A stretch of 64,000 nt of DNA, from contig DASXHD010000139.1 of assembly GCA_036488725.1 (NCBI GenBank), forward strand, positions 62,001-126,000. The letters run 5' to 3'. The notes under the pieces were generated by a model. The model worked only from the letters and a program-made list of their open reading frames with translations. It was not told where the DNA came from and ran no database searches. This DNA is from DASXHD01 sp036488725. Its GTDB lineage: Bacteria; Myxococcota_A; Polyangia; Polyangiales; Polyangiaceae. Positions 24,378 to 31,714 of the stretch are shown here, one piece after another. Each line of letters begins with the position of its first letter. The stretch's first letter is position 1. A program made the translations under genes and the position numbers.

Positions 24378-25493
24378 TCACTCGTTCTGCAGCACGTCCA
24401 CGCGGCGGTCGATGGCCCACGTGGCCTCGTCCGTTCCGGTCGCGTCGCGCTTGCCGCGCGAAGTGTGCTCGATGCGGCGGTCCTCGATGCCGTTTTCTTC
24501 GAGGAAGTCGGCGACGCTGTTCGCGCGGCGCATTCCGAGGCGATCGTTGTACGCGATGGTGCCGCGCGGGTCGGCTCGGCCGACGAGCAAGAGGCCCTTG
24601 CCCTTGAGCGGTCCGGTCGTGAAGCACTCGGCGATCTTTTTCAGCACGGCTCGGTCCGCGGGCAGGAGATCGCTCTTGTCGAAGTCGAACTTGGGGGCCT
24701 TGCCGACGTCCGCGAGGTCCATGTTGCACGCCGCGAGAAGCTGCTCGGAGACGTTGATCGACGGGCTCACGGGCCGGACCGGCTGCGGTCGGATGCGCGC
24801 TTGGGTGACGACGACGTTTTCGTTTCCGGTTTGCTCGGGTCGCACGCGCTCGCCGCCGACGTCGAAGCGCGCTTGCACGCCGGCGAAGACGAACGTCGCG
24901 ACGCGCGGGTCGGAGATCGCGTTGGCCGCGCCGCCGCCGTTCGACTGCCACAGCGGCAGCGTGAGATCTGCGCCGATGACCGGACCGATCGCGACGTCGC
25001 GCGACGCGCGCAGGTCGACGCCCACCGAGAGCTTGGCGAGCTCGAGGCTGTGCGTCGCGATGGTCGGCGTGCCGTCGTTGTGAATTTCCCAGAGACCGCG
25101 ATAGCCGGTCGAGAGCTGGACCCACGGATCGAGTCTGCGATACGGCGCGGCGTGGAACATCGCGGCGAAGCCGGTCGTGAAGCCGCGCGCGGCGGTCGCG
25201 CGCTCGGCGTCGAGCTCGTTGTATTGTCCGACGAGACCGACGGCCCAGCGCGGATTGATGCGATAGAGCACGCCGAGGTCGACGCCGACGCCGGCGTTGA
25301 CGACGTTGCGCATGTCGACGCCCGGCTGGAGCATGCCGAAGCCTTGCGTGTAGCCGGTTCCGACGACCACCTCGAGCGCGCGGGCGGGCGCGGCGAGCAT
25401 TCGCCCGCCTTGCTCTGCCGTTTGCGCGTGAGCGCGCGGAGCGAATGCGAGTGCGATGGCGGCGATCGATGCGGCCGCGAGCTTGGTCTTCAT
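24378..25493 (-). CDS. OmpA family outer-membrane protein
   Basis: A 371-residue protein with a clean signal peptide ending ARAHAQ; the start is the ATG at that signal, far inside a longer open frame. Residues 30-225 form an outer-membrane beta barrel with alternating strands (GVGVDLGVLYRINPRWAVGLVGQY). A Pro-rich hinge leads to the C-terminal OmpA domain (residues 260-371): FDFDKSDLLPADRAVLKKI, then LVGRADPRG and MRRANSVADFLEENGI, with the Asp and Arg that bind diaminopimelate in peptidoglycan. It anchors the outer membrane to the wall. Its OmpA domain is closely similar to the lipoprotein at 45956-46525, including the TSRG and GTDxAT tail. Confidence 0.92.
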   Translation of the reverse strand: MKTKLAAASIAAIALAFAPRAHAQTAEQGGRMLAAPARALEVVVGTGYTQGFGMLQPGVDMRNVVNAGVGVDLGVLYRINPRWAVGLVGQYNELDAERATAARGFTTGFAAMFHAAPYRRLDPWVQLSTGYRGLWEIHNDGTPTIATHSLELAKLSVGVDLRASRDVAIGPVIGADLTLPLWQSNGGGAANAISDPRVATFVFAGVQARFDVGGERVRPEQTGNENVVVTQARIRPQPVRPVSPSINVSEQLLAACNMDLADVGKAPKFDFDKSDLLPADRAVLKKIAECFTTGPLKGKGLLLVGRADPRGTIAYNDRLGMRRANSVADFLEENGIEDRRIEHTSRGKRDATGTDEATWAIDRRVDVLQNE

Positions 25494-25591
25494 GCGCGCG
25501 GCGAAGTGCACGCGATGTGCCGATGCACGAAACCAGCGAAAACACGCGCGATCGCGCGCCGCTCGTGCGTGAGCCGTTGTTGCAATTTGTG

Positions 25592-26311
25592 TTATTGCGC
25601 GCGGAGCGATTCGAGCTCTCGATGATCGGTGAGATCGAGTCGCAGCGGCGTGATGGAGACGAAGTCTTGTTCGATCGCCCAGCGATCGGTGTCCGGGTCG
25701 GGGCGCTCGAGCGGTCGCGGGACGAACCAGAAGATGTCGCGCCCTTGCGGGTCGTGCGCTTTCTCGATTTGGCCGTCGTAGTGACGGACCGACTGGCGCG
25801 TGTAGCGGACGCCGCGCGGGCTCGCCGGGAAGTTCACGTTGACGAGGCAGAGGTCGGGCCGCTGGAGCAAGCGCGCGATGACGTCTTCGATGTTCGGGAG
25901 GAGCGCGCGGAGCGAGTCGTCGTCGCCGAAGTCGGGCGCGCTGAACGCGATGCCGCGCGCGCCGAGGAGCGAGGCCTGCTTGGCCGCGGCGAGCGTCCCC
26001 GAGTGCCACATCGCGTTGCCGACGTTGTGGCCGAGGTTCACGCCGGAGAAAACGACGTCGACGTGACCCCAGACGAACATGCCGAGGCCCACGCAATCGG
26101 CGGGCGTACCGTCCACGCGGAACGCGTCGAACGCGCCGACGCGCGTGCGTCGATGCGTCAGCGGACGCGACGCGGTGATCGCATGAGCCATCGACGACTG
26201 CTCGATCGCCGGCGCGACGATGCGCACCTCGCCGAACTTTTTCGCGGCCTCGGCGAGCAAGCTGAGCCCCGGGCTGTAGATGCCGTCGTCGTTGGTGACG
26301 AGGATGCGCAT
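25592..26311 (-). CDS. surE: 5'-nucleotidase SurE
   Basis: A 239-residue SurE-family nucleotidase/phosphatase. The start ATG is chosen so that the protein begins MRILVTNDDGIYSPG, the usual N-terminus with the metal-binding DD pair; the frame's longer start would overlap the divergent lipid kinase gene. Other family blocks are APAIEQSSMAHAIT, RVDGTPADCV, SGVNLGHNVG and a segment with HSGTLAAAKQA. The enzyme hydrolyses nucleoside monophosphates and some polyphosphate, and is often linked to stationary-phase survival. It lies divergent to the lipid kinase with starts 43 bases apart. Confidence 0.96.
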   Translation of the reverse strand: MRILVTNDDGIYSPGLSLLAEAAKKFGEVRIVAPAIEQSSMAHAITASRPLTHRRTRVGAFDAFRVDGTPADCVGLGMFVWGHVDVVFSGVNLGHNVGNAMWHSGTLAAAKQASLLGARGIAFSAPDFGDDDSLRALLPNIEDVIARLLQRPDLCLVNVNFPASPRGVRYTRQSVRHYDGQIEKAHDPQGRDIFWFVPRPLERPDPDTDRWAIEQDFVSITPLRLDLTDHRELESLRAQ

Positions 26312-26354
26312 GCGCACCGTCGATGCACGGCGCGCTCCATGCACGCGGGCGGGG

Positions 26355-27227
26355 ATGCGCGCGACGCTGGTTCACAACGCGAAGTCCGGGACGGCGGCGT
26401 CCGAGGACGAGCTCGTCTCGCGCTTCGCGAAGATCGGCTGGAAGGTCGACCGCTGCATCGAAAAGAAAGATCTCGACGACTGCCTCTGCCACGGCGCCGA
26501 CGTCGTCGTGGTTGCGGGCGGCGACGGGACCGTAGCCAAGGTCGCGAAGCGCCTCGCGGGGACCGGCATTCCCATGGCGATCGTGCCGATGGGAACCGCG
26601 AACAACGTCGCGCGCTCGCTCGGCATCGGTGTGGAGCCGGCGAACGCGGTGCGCGATCTCGCGAAGGCGAGCGAGCGCCGCATCGACCTCGGCATCGTCC
26701 ACGGCTCGATGAAGCGCGACTATTTTCTCGAAGGCTTCGGGCTCGGTATTTTCGCGCACGTCCTCGCCGAGCGCGCGCGCAAGAAAGACAAGGAGCCGAA
26801 GAAAGCGCTCGAGCTCATCGCCGACGAGCTCGAGACGTTTCCGCCGCAGTCGCTCGAGATCGAAATCGGCGGACGCGATCACTCCGGAAAATACGTGCTC
26901 GTCGCCGTGATGAACGCGCGAAGCCTCGGCCCCGCGCTCGGCGTCGCGCCCGAAGCCAAATGCGACGACGGCGAGCTCGACGTGGTGCTCATTCGGCCGG
27001 ACGCGAAGCGCTCGCTCCTCGCGCACCTGCGACGCGCGGCCGAGAAGGGCGACGTCGCGCTACCCGCGTTCGAGACGATGCGCGCCAAGAAAGTTCGCAT
27101 TCGCGCGAGCGGCGGTTGGGCGCACGTCGACGACGAGCCGCGCGAGATCGCAGGCGAGACGATCGTCGAGGTCGCCGCCGGCGCGGTGAAGCTCCTCGCG
27201 CCAAATCGAAACCCGAAGCCCGCCTGA
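26355..27227 (+). CDS. Diacylglycerol/lipid kinase family protein
   Basis: A 290-residue cytosolic protein of the DAGK catalytic family. It begins MRATLVHNAKSG, then VVVAGGDGTVAKVA (the nucleotide-binding GGDGT motif near residue 56) and IVPMGTANNVARSLGI. The C-terminal beta sandwich carries LEGFGLGIFAHV and a GELDVVLI segment. The family phosphorylates diacylglycerol, sphingoid bases or related lipids at the inner membrane; the substrate is not shown. The ATG is preceded by GCGGGCGGGG, a weak ribosome site. SurE diverges from it. A small gene follows 20 bases downstream on the same strand. Confidence 0.93.
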   Translation: MRATLVHNAKSGTAASEDELVSRFAKIGWKVDRCIEKKDLDDCLCHGADVVVVAGGDGTVAKVAKRLAGTGIPMAIVPMGTANNVARSLGIGVEPANAVRDLAKASERRIDLGIVHGSMKRDYFLEGFGLGIFAHVLAERARKKDKEPKKALELIADELETFPPQSLEIEIGGRDHSGKYVLVAVMNARSLGPALGVAPEAKCDDGELDVVLIRPDAKRSLLAHLRRAAEKGDVALPAFETMRAKKVRIRASGGWAHVDDEPREIAGETIVEVAAGAVKLLAPNRNPKPA

Positions 27228-27234
27228 TTGCGGC

Positions 27235-27240
27235 TAAGCT
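27235..27240 (+). promoter_or_regulatory. Putative -10 element TAAGCT
   Basis: TAAGCT lies 7 bases before the ATG of the 95-residue protein gene, immediately after the lipid kinase stop. The identical hexamer precedes the starts at 17044 and 63924 at 6-7 bases. Confidence 0.35.
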
Positions 27241-27247
27241 CGCGGCC

Positions 27248-27535
27248 ATGCCGAAGAAGGACACGAAGGCGAGCTTCGTCCGAGGCCTGCCCGCGACGAT
27301 GCCCGCGAAGGAGGTCGTCGACAAAGCGAAGGAGGCCGGCCTCAAGCTGACGGCGGCGTACGTCTACGTGATTCGCTCGCAAGCGCGACTCGACGGGACG
27401 AAGCGCGAAGCGGCACCGCGGATTTCGAAGGACGCCGAGGCGCGTCTCGTCGCGGTCGCGAGCGAGCTCGGGCTCTCGCGTTCGATCGCGATTCTCACGC
27501 GCGAGAAAGAGCGCGTGATGAAGCTCCTTCGCTGA
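27248..27535 (+). CDS. Small basic helical protein of unknown function
   Basis: A 95-residue, Lys/Arg-rich protein without signal or membrane segment. It begins MPKKDTKASFVRGLPATMPAKEVV, continues as amphipathic helices (DKAKEAGLKLTAAYVYVIRSQ) and ends in a second helical region (EARLVAVASELGLSRSIAILTREKERV). The pattern resembles small DNA-associated or regulatory proteins that I believe are common in Myxococcota, but I cannot name a family with certainty. The pI should be high. The ATG is supported by the TAAGCT element just upstream, and the next gene starts more than 100 bases later. Confidence 0.75.
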   Translation: MPKKDTKASFVRGLPATMPAKEVVDKAKEAGLKLTAAYVYVIRSQARLDGTKREAAPRISKDAEARLVAVASELGLSRSIAILTREKERVMKLLR

Positions 27536-27547
27536 GCCCGTTTCGAA

Positions 27548-27589
27548 GCTCGCGAAAAATCGCGAGCGCTCGCGGCTCGTCGCGAGCCG
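27548..27589. repeat. Two adjacent 7-bp hairpins
   Basis: GCTCGCG/CGCGAGC with a 6-base loop AAAAAT is followed by CGGCTCG/CGAGCCG with a 3-base loop. They lie just after the small gene and before the lysozyme promoter. No T-run follows, so termination is possible but not shown. Confidence 0.4.
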
Positions 27590-27616
27590 TACTCGCGATC
27601 CAGCCAAAAATAAGGC

Positions 27617-27622
27617 TAGAAT
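27617..27622 (+). promoter_or_regulatory. Putative -10 element TAGAAT
   Basis: TAGAAT matches the -10 consensus at five of six positions, within an AT-richer pocket. Its position makes the GTG at 27626 too close to the start of transcription, which supports the ATG at 27659 as the lysozyme start. Confidence 0.45.
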
Positions 27623-27658
27623 CGTGTGGCCGAACAATTGCTCTTGGCTCGGCACCCC

Positions 27659-29758
27659 ATGCGCAAGCTCGCAGTCGTCTTCGTTTCATGTCTCATCGCG
27701 TGCAGCGCGGCGCCCACTCCCGAGGACATCGGCGCGAGCAGCGCCGCGGTGACGACGGTGTGCGGCGCGGCGCCGTCCGGCCCGGTGCAAGGGCGTGACG
27801 TGTCGGTCTATCAAGGCGATTTCGATTGGAACGCGGAGAAAGCGGCGGGTGTCGTCTTCGGCTACGCGCGCATCGGCGACGGGCTCGGCGGCGATAGCCA
27901 GTTCGCTCCGAACTGGTCGAAGATGAAAGCGGCCGGCGTCCTCCGCGGCGCATATCAATTCTTCGAGCCCGGCGACGACGAGGTCGCGCAAGCCAACTTG
28001 ATGATCGGCGCGGTCGGCCAGCTCGGCGACGGGGACCTGCCGTGCATGATCGACGTCGAGGTCACCGGCGGCCAATCGGGGGGCACGATCGCAAGCAAAG
28101 TCGCCCACTGGATTCAGCTCGTTCAAGCGGGAACCGGCAAAGCGCCAATCATCTACACGGGCCCTTATTTTTGGCAGGACAACGTCGGATCGACCGCGTT
28201 CGGCGGGACGCCGCTCTGGGTCGCCGATTACGGGCCGAGCTGTCCGCTCATTCCGCCGGGATGGTCCAATTGGACGTTCTGGCAATACAGCGACGGCAAC
28301 GGCTCGCTCGACCACGACGTATTCAATGGTGCGTTATCCGACTTGCAAGCGCTCGCCGCGGCGCCTGCGCCCGCTTATCCAATCATCGTTCATCGCGGCG
28401 CGAGCGACATCAACGGCGACGGTCAAAGTGACATTTGCGCGCGCGGCGTCGCGGGCGTCGTATGCGAAGTAGGCGCAAACGAAATTCAAGGCCCGTCGTG
28501 GAGCGACGCGAGCGGCTGGAACAAACCAGAATATTATTGGACCATCCAAGTCGCCGACGTCGACGGAGACGGAAAAGGCGATTTGTGCGCGCGCGATTCA
28601 CAAGGAATCGTATGCGAGATTTCGACCGGTGACGGCTTCGGCGGCGGCGAGGTGCGCGGTCCGAATTGGAGCGACGCGTCCGGCTGGGCGAAGCCACAAT
28701 ACTATTCGACGATCCAATTCGGCGACGTGAACGGCGACGGAAAAGCCGATGTTTGCGCGCGCGCCGCCGCGGGAATCACCTGCGCGATGTCGAACGGCAA
28801 AGGTTTCGACGCGCCGATCAGCGGACCGGCTTGGAGCGATCAAGGCAGCTGGGACCAGCCGCAATATTATCAAACGATCCAGCTCGTCGACGTGAACGGC
28901 GACGGCATGTCCGATTTGTGCGGTCGCGCGGCCGGGGGGATCGTTTGCGAAATATCGAACGGCTCCGGATTCGGCAGAGAGATTAGCGGGCCGGCGTGGA
29001 GTGACGCGGCAGGTTGGGCGAAACCGCAATACATGGAGACGATTCGTTTCGCCGACGTCGACGGCGATGGCAAAGCGGACGTGTGCGGTCGCGCCGCGGC
29101 GGGAATGCTTTGCGAGCTCTCCGACGGAAACGGCTTTCCGACCGAGGTGACCGGACCGCAATGGTCGGATGACCAAGGTTGGGCGGCGCAGCAATATTGG
29201 TCGACGATTCAAACGGCCGACGTGAACGGCGATGGTAAAGCCGATTTGTGCGGACGCGGCGCCGCGGGAATCGTGTGTGGCATCTCGGACGGCAAATCGT
29301 TTTCGACGCAGATCACCGGGTTGTCCGATTGGAGCTCGCAGGGCGGCTGGGACGACCCGCAATACGACTCGACGATCGGATTCGCCGACATCGACGGCGA
29401 CGGAAAAGACGACGTCTGTGCGCGCGGCTGGGCGGGCCTGCAGTGCGCGCTCTCGACCGGCACTGGCTTCGGCGCGCTGACGCCGGGCGCGGCGTGGTCG
29501 AACCCGAATGGATGGGATTCGGAGCCGTATTACGCGACGATTCGCTACGCCGGCGTGCGCACGCGGACGCCGCCGGCCCCGCACGTCGGAAGCGACGGCG
29601 GCACGAGCCCGCCCGGCAGCGGCAACGACGGAACCAGCGACGGCAGCGGATGCTCGATCGGCTCTCGCGGCTCGCGCGGCCCGCGCTCGGTCGGTTGGCT
29701 CGCGCTCGCGCTCGGCGTCTTCGCCATTCGCCGACGGCGTTGCGCGCGCCCGGCCTGA
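27659..29758 (+). CDS. GH25 lysozyme with FG-GAP repeats and MYXO-CTERM-like tail
   Basis: A 699-residue exported protein, with signal peptide and Cys (LIACSAA), so possibly a lipoprotein. Residues 40-235 are a GH25 muramidase: GRDVSVYQGDFDW, the catalytic DxE in MIDVEV near 130 and a WQYSDGNG end block. Residues 240-655 carry about eight FG-GAP/VCBS-type repeats, each with D-[VI]-[ND]-G-D-G-[KQ] (calcium-loop type), a CARG or CGRA segment and a WSDxxGWxxPQYY block, predicted to form a propeller. The tail has SGCSIGSRGSRG, a hydrophobic helix and RRRR, like a MYXO-CTERM sorting signal but with one Cys. It should cut peptidoglycan of self or prey at the cell surface. Confidence 0.93.
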   Translation: MRKLAVVFVSCLIACSAAPTPEDIGASSAAVTTVCGAAPSGPVQGRDVSVYQGDFDWNAEKAAGVVFGYARIGDGLGGDSQFAPNWSKMKAAGVLRGAYQFFEPGDDEVAQANLMIGAVGQLGDGDLPCMIDVEVTGGQSGGTIASKVAHWIQLVQAGTGKAPIIYTGPYFWQDNVGSTAFGGTPLWVADYGPSCPLIPPGWSNWTFWQYSDGNGSLDHDVFNGALSDLQALAAAPAPAYPIIVHRGASDINGDGQSDICARGVAGVVCEVGANEIQGPSWSDASGWNKPEYYWTIQVADVDGDGKGDLCARDSQGIVCEISTGDGFGGGEVRGPNWSDASGWAKPQYYSTIQFGDVNGDGKADVCARAAAGITCAMSNGKGFDAPISGPAWSDQGSWDQPQYYQTIQLVDVNGDGMSDLCGRAAGGIVCEISNGSGFGREISGPAWSDAAGWAKPQYMETIRFADVDGDGKADVCGRAAAGMLCELSDGNGFPTEVTGPQWSDDQGWAAQQYWSTIQTADVNGDGKADLCGRGAAGIVCGISDGKSFSTQITGLSDWSSQGGWDDPQYDSTIGFADIDGDGKDDVCARGWAGLQCALSTGTGFGALTPGAAWSNPNGWDSEPYYATIRYAGVRTRTPPAPHVGSDGGTSPPGSGNDGTSDGSGCSIGSRGSRGPRSVGWLALALGVFAIRRRRCARPA

Positions 29759-29778
29759 GGAGTACCAGCGGAGTCCCG

Positions 29779-30255
29779 ATGGACTTCGTCATCAGACCGG
29801 CGACCGACGACGATCTCGTGCCGCTCGGCCGCATGGCCGGCGCGCTCGTGCGGATGCATCACGCGATGGACCCACAACGATTCTTTCTCGTCGAGCCCAT
29901 CGAGCAAGGCTACGGCGGTTGGCTCGTGCGGACGTCGAAGAGCGACAAGAGCATCGTTCTCGTCGCAGAGCTCGGCGGCAAAGTCGTCGCTTACGCGTGG
30001 GCGACGCTCGAAGACCGCGACTGGATGATGCTGCTCGACGCGTGCGCGGTGCTCCAAGACATCTGGGTGGACGACGAAGCGCGACGGCATGGTGTCGCCC
30101 GCGCGCTGCTCGAGCAGATTTGCGCGCGCACGAAAGGAAAGGGCGCGCCGCGCCTCGTGCTGAGCACCGCCGCGAAAAATGAAAGCGCGCAAAAGTTCTT
30201 CGAGTCGATGGGCTTCCGTCGCACGATGATCGAAATGACCCGCGAGCTCACCTGA
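29779..30255 (+). CDS. GNAT family N-acetyltransferase
   Basis: A 158-residue acetyltransferase. It starts MDFVIRPATDDDLVPL, a standard GNAT opening, and shows the acetyl-CoA loop region LQDIWVDDEARRHGVARALLEQI (an R-x-x-G-V-A form of the usual RxxGxG/A) and the end helix SAQKFFESMGFRRTMIEM. The full domain is present. The substrate is unknown. It follows the lysozyme gene by 20 bases on the same strand, and AGGAGT and CGGAG stretches before the ATG may bind ribosomes. A GC-rich hairpin lies directly after its stop codon. Confidence 0.92.
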   Translation: MDFVIRPATDDDLVPLGRMAGALVRMHHAMDPQRFFLVEPIEQGYGGWLVRTSKSDKSIVLVAELGGKVVAYAWATLEDRDWMMLLDACAVLQDIWVDDEARRHGVARALLEQICARTKGKGAPRLVLSTAAKNESAQKFFESMGFRRTMIEMTRELT

Positions 30256-30258
30256 CGC

Positions 30259-30293
30259 GTGGCCCGCGGCCGGCCCGGGCCTGGCCGGGCCAC
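30259..30293 (+). terminator. GC-rich hairpin after the GNAT gene
   Basis: GTGGCCCG and CGGGCCAC form an 8-bp stem, with further GGCC pairing possible inside the 19-base interior. It starts 3 bases after the stop codon. No T-run follows, so it would be a weak or factor-assisted terminator. Confidence 0.4.
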
Positions 30294-30784
30294 CCTGCTT
30301 CGTGAGTTTTTCGGCGAATTCGCGCGGCACGCGCGGTGCTCACCGGCGCGGTGCGCGCGCGTTTTTTCATTTTCTCATCGACTCACAAGGAGGATCGATG
30401 CGTTGAAGGAGTTGGATTGCTAGGGCTTGCACAACGGGACAGAGACGGAGGCAAGCGGGCTCACGTGTGGGCGGGACCCACCATACCGGTCATCGGGCGG
30501 CCTTCGGGCCGCGTGGCGCGCGAACAGAGCGCCTTTGCGATGGCGACCTGCATGCTTCGAGGACCCCCATCGCTTCAATGCGAGCACGCGTGAGGGTGGA
30601 GTACGCGGAGTGGAGCAGGACCTGGCGCCTGAACGAGGGTGCCGCGTTAGAAATTTGCTCGCAGTCGGCCAGGACTACCGTTTCTCAGCTTTGCGTTTTG
30701 CAAGTCGCCCGGTGGGGCGAGACTCACTCGACTGCGTTTTTGCACCGGGAGTTTCGACCTCGACGCACTCGTGTGCCCGGTGGG
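30294..30784 (+). other. Long noncoding stretch around the 6S-like RNA candidate
   Basis: About 490 bases with no convincing gene; frames here lack normal codon bias. It holds an AAGGAGG followed by ATG CGT TGA (a two-codon frame) at 30388-30405, the structured 6S-like segment at 30425-30585, and after it several short hairpins. One is CGAG/CTCG followed by ACTGCGTTTTT at about 30718-30745, a possible weak terminator. Confidence 0.5.
30425..30585 (+). ncRNA. Candidate 6S-like structured RNA
   Basis: This 161-base segment can fold as a rod with an internal bubble, as 6S RNA does. GCTTGCA pairs with TGCGAGC at the two ends (7 bp with one G-U). Inside, GAGGCA-A-GCGGG pairs with CCTGC-A-TGCTTC, 11 bp around one A-A mismatch; the 5' side matches the GCAAGCGGG block of E. 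coli 6S RNA. The apical part has GTGGG/CCCAC with a 5-base loop and GCGGCC/GGCCGC capped by a stable TTCG tetraloop. Length and lack of coding bias agree. The 6S identity is an inference; a different structured RNA is possible. Ends are estimated from pairing. Confidence 0.45.
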
Positions 30785-31714
30785 TTATTGGTTCCAGTCG
30801 GGGAAGATGGTGGGGGCGGTGAGGACGATTTCGGGGCACGAGACGTTGCCGTTTTGGTCGACGTCTTCGGCGGGGCCGACGCGCTGAGCGCGGAAGGGGC
30901 TGTCGGGCTGGACGACGATTTTGATCGACGCGGCGGCGGCGAGGCACGGGTCGCTGTAGCCGAGGACTGATTCGTCGAGGCGAATCTGCGCGTAGCCTTT
31001 GATGAGGTCCGGCGTCTGGACGGTGCCGCTCAAAACGCCGCTCGCTCGGAGCGCGACATAAAGCTCTTGAAGGCTCGTGCACGTGACGACTTGCGCGACG
31101 AGCGTGACGCCGGGTTTGCCGTCGTTGTCGTCGTCGACCGAGACGCCTGCGTCGATCGACGGAAGCGGGTCGGTCGCGGGGCTCGCGAGGTTCGCGCCGA
31201 GGACTTCGACGAATTGCGGTGGGAGATATTGCGCTTCGAGGACTTGGGCGTTCGACAAATAGTCGCCGTCGACTTCGACGGAGCGCGACGCGATGATCGA
31301 TTGCAGCGTGGGCGGGATGGCGAGCGTCGCGATGTTGGTGCTCGGCAAGCTGAGGTCGCAGAGCGTCGTCTTTTGATGAATGTGCGTGCCGCTCTGGGCG
31401 ATGCGCAGACGATAGAGTTGTTTGCTGGTGACGGTCACACCCGCGAGCGCGGTCACCGTCGCTTCGACTGCGAAGATTCCGCTGAGGGAGCCGTCGGCGG
31501 CGGCGTCCCAGTTTTCGAGCGGCTCGGGAGGAATCGTGATCGGACCGCTGTCGAGCGAGAGGCCGCCGTCGCTGCAGCCGTAGCCGGGTAAGCAGCCGCC
31601 GCCGTCCGGCCGCAGAACGGGCACGTTCGACGCGCTCGGCCCGCACGCGACGAACGCGCCGCCGATCGCGACTGCGCCGAGCGCCGCCCACGCGAGCTTG
31701 CGTCGCGTCACCAT
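30785..31714 (-). CDS. Lipoprotein of the FadL-pair operon
   Basis: A 309-residue lipoprotein with lipobox AFVAC and a Pro/Gly/Asp-rich tether including CLPGYGCSDGG. The remainder is beta-rich with two further Cys pairs (TTLCDLSL, VVTCTSL, SDPCLAAA, VSCPEIVL). A segment SVDDDNDGKPGVTLVAQ looks like a calcium-type DxDxDG loop. No enzyme motif is visible. It is the last gene of a four-gene operon and overlaps the upstream FadL-like gene by 7 bases, so it probably works with that outer-membrane channel, for example as a substrate-binding or assembly lipoprotein. Confidence 0.82.
   Translation of the reverse strand: MVTRRKLAWAALGAVAIGGAFVACGPSASNVPVLRPDGGGCLPGYGCSDGGLSLDSGPITIPPEPLENWDAAADGSLSGIFAVEATVTALAGVTVTSKQLYRLRIAQSGTHIHQKTTLCDLSLPSTNIATLAIPPTLQSIIASRSVEVDGDYLSNAQVLEAQYLPPQFVEVLGANLASPATDPLPSIDAGVSVDDDNDGKPGVTLVAQVVTCTSLQELYVALRASGVLSGTVQTPDLIKGYAQIRLDESVLGYSDPCLAAAASIKIVVQPDSPFRAQRVGPAEDVDQNGNVSCPEIVLTAPTIFPDWNQ

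Noticed and set aside
28379..29600. Repeated DNA of about 150 bases per unit that could be a tandem repeat or array.
   Set aside because: The units are diverged and follow the protein repeat DxNGDGK; this is an FG-GAP propeller, not a CRISPR or mobile repeat.
30388..30405. AAGGAGG followed by ATG CGT TGA, a perfect ribosome site for a two-codon frame.
   Set aside because: It could be a leader peptide, but no regulated gene follows on this strand; kept only as a note in the noncoding stretch.
30427..30822. A 131-codon plus-strand frame across the noncoding stretch.
   Set aside because: No domain, odd amino-acid make-up, no start signal, and it crosses the structured RNA candidate and the end of a real gene.
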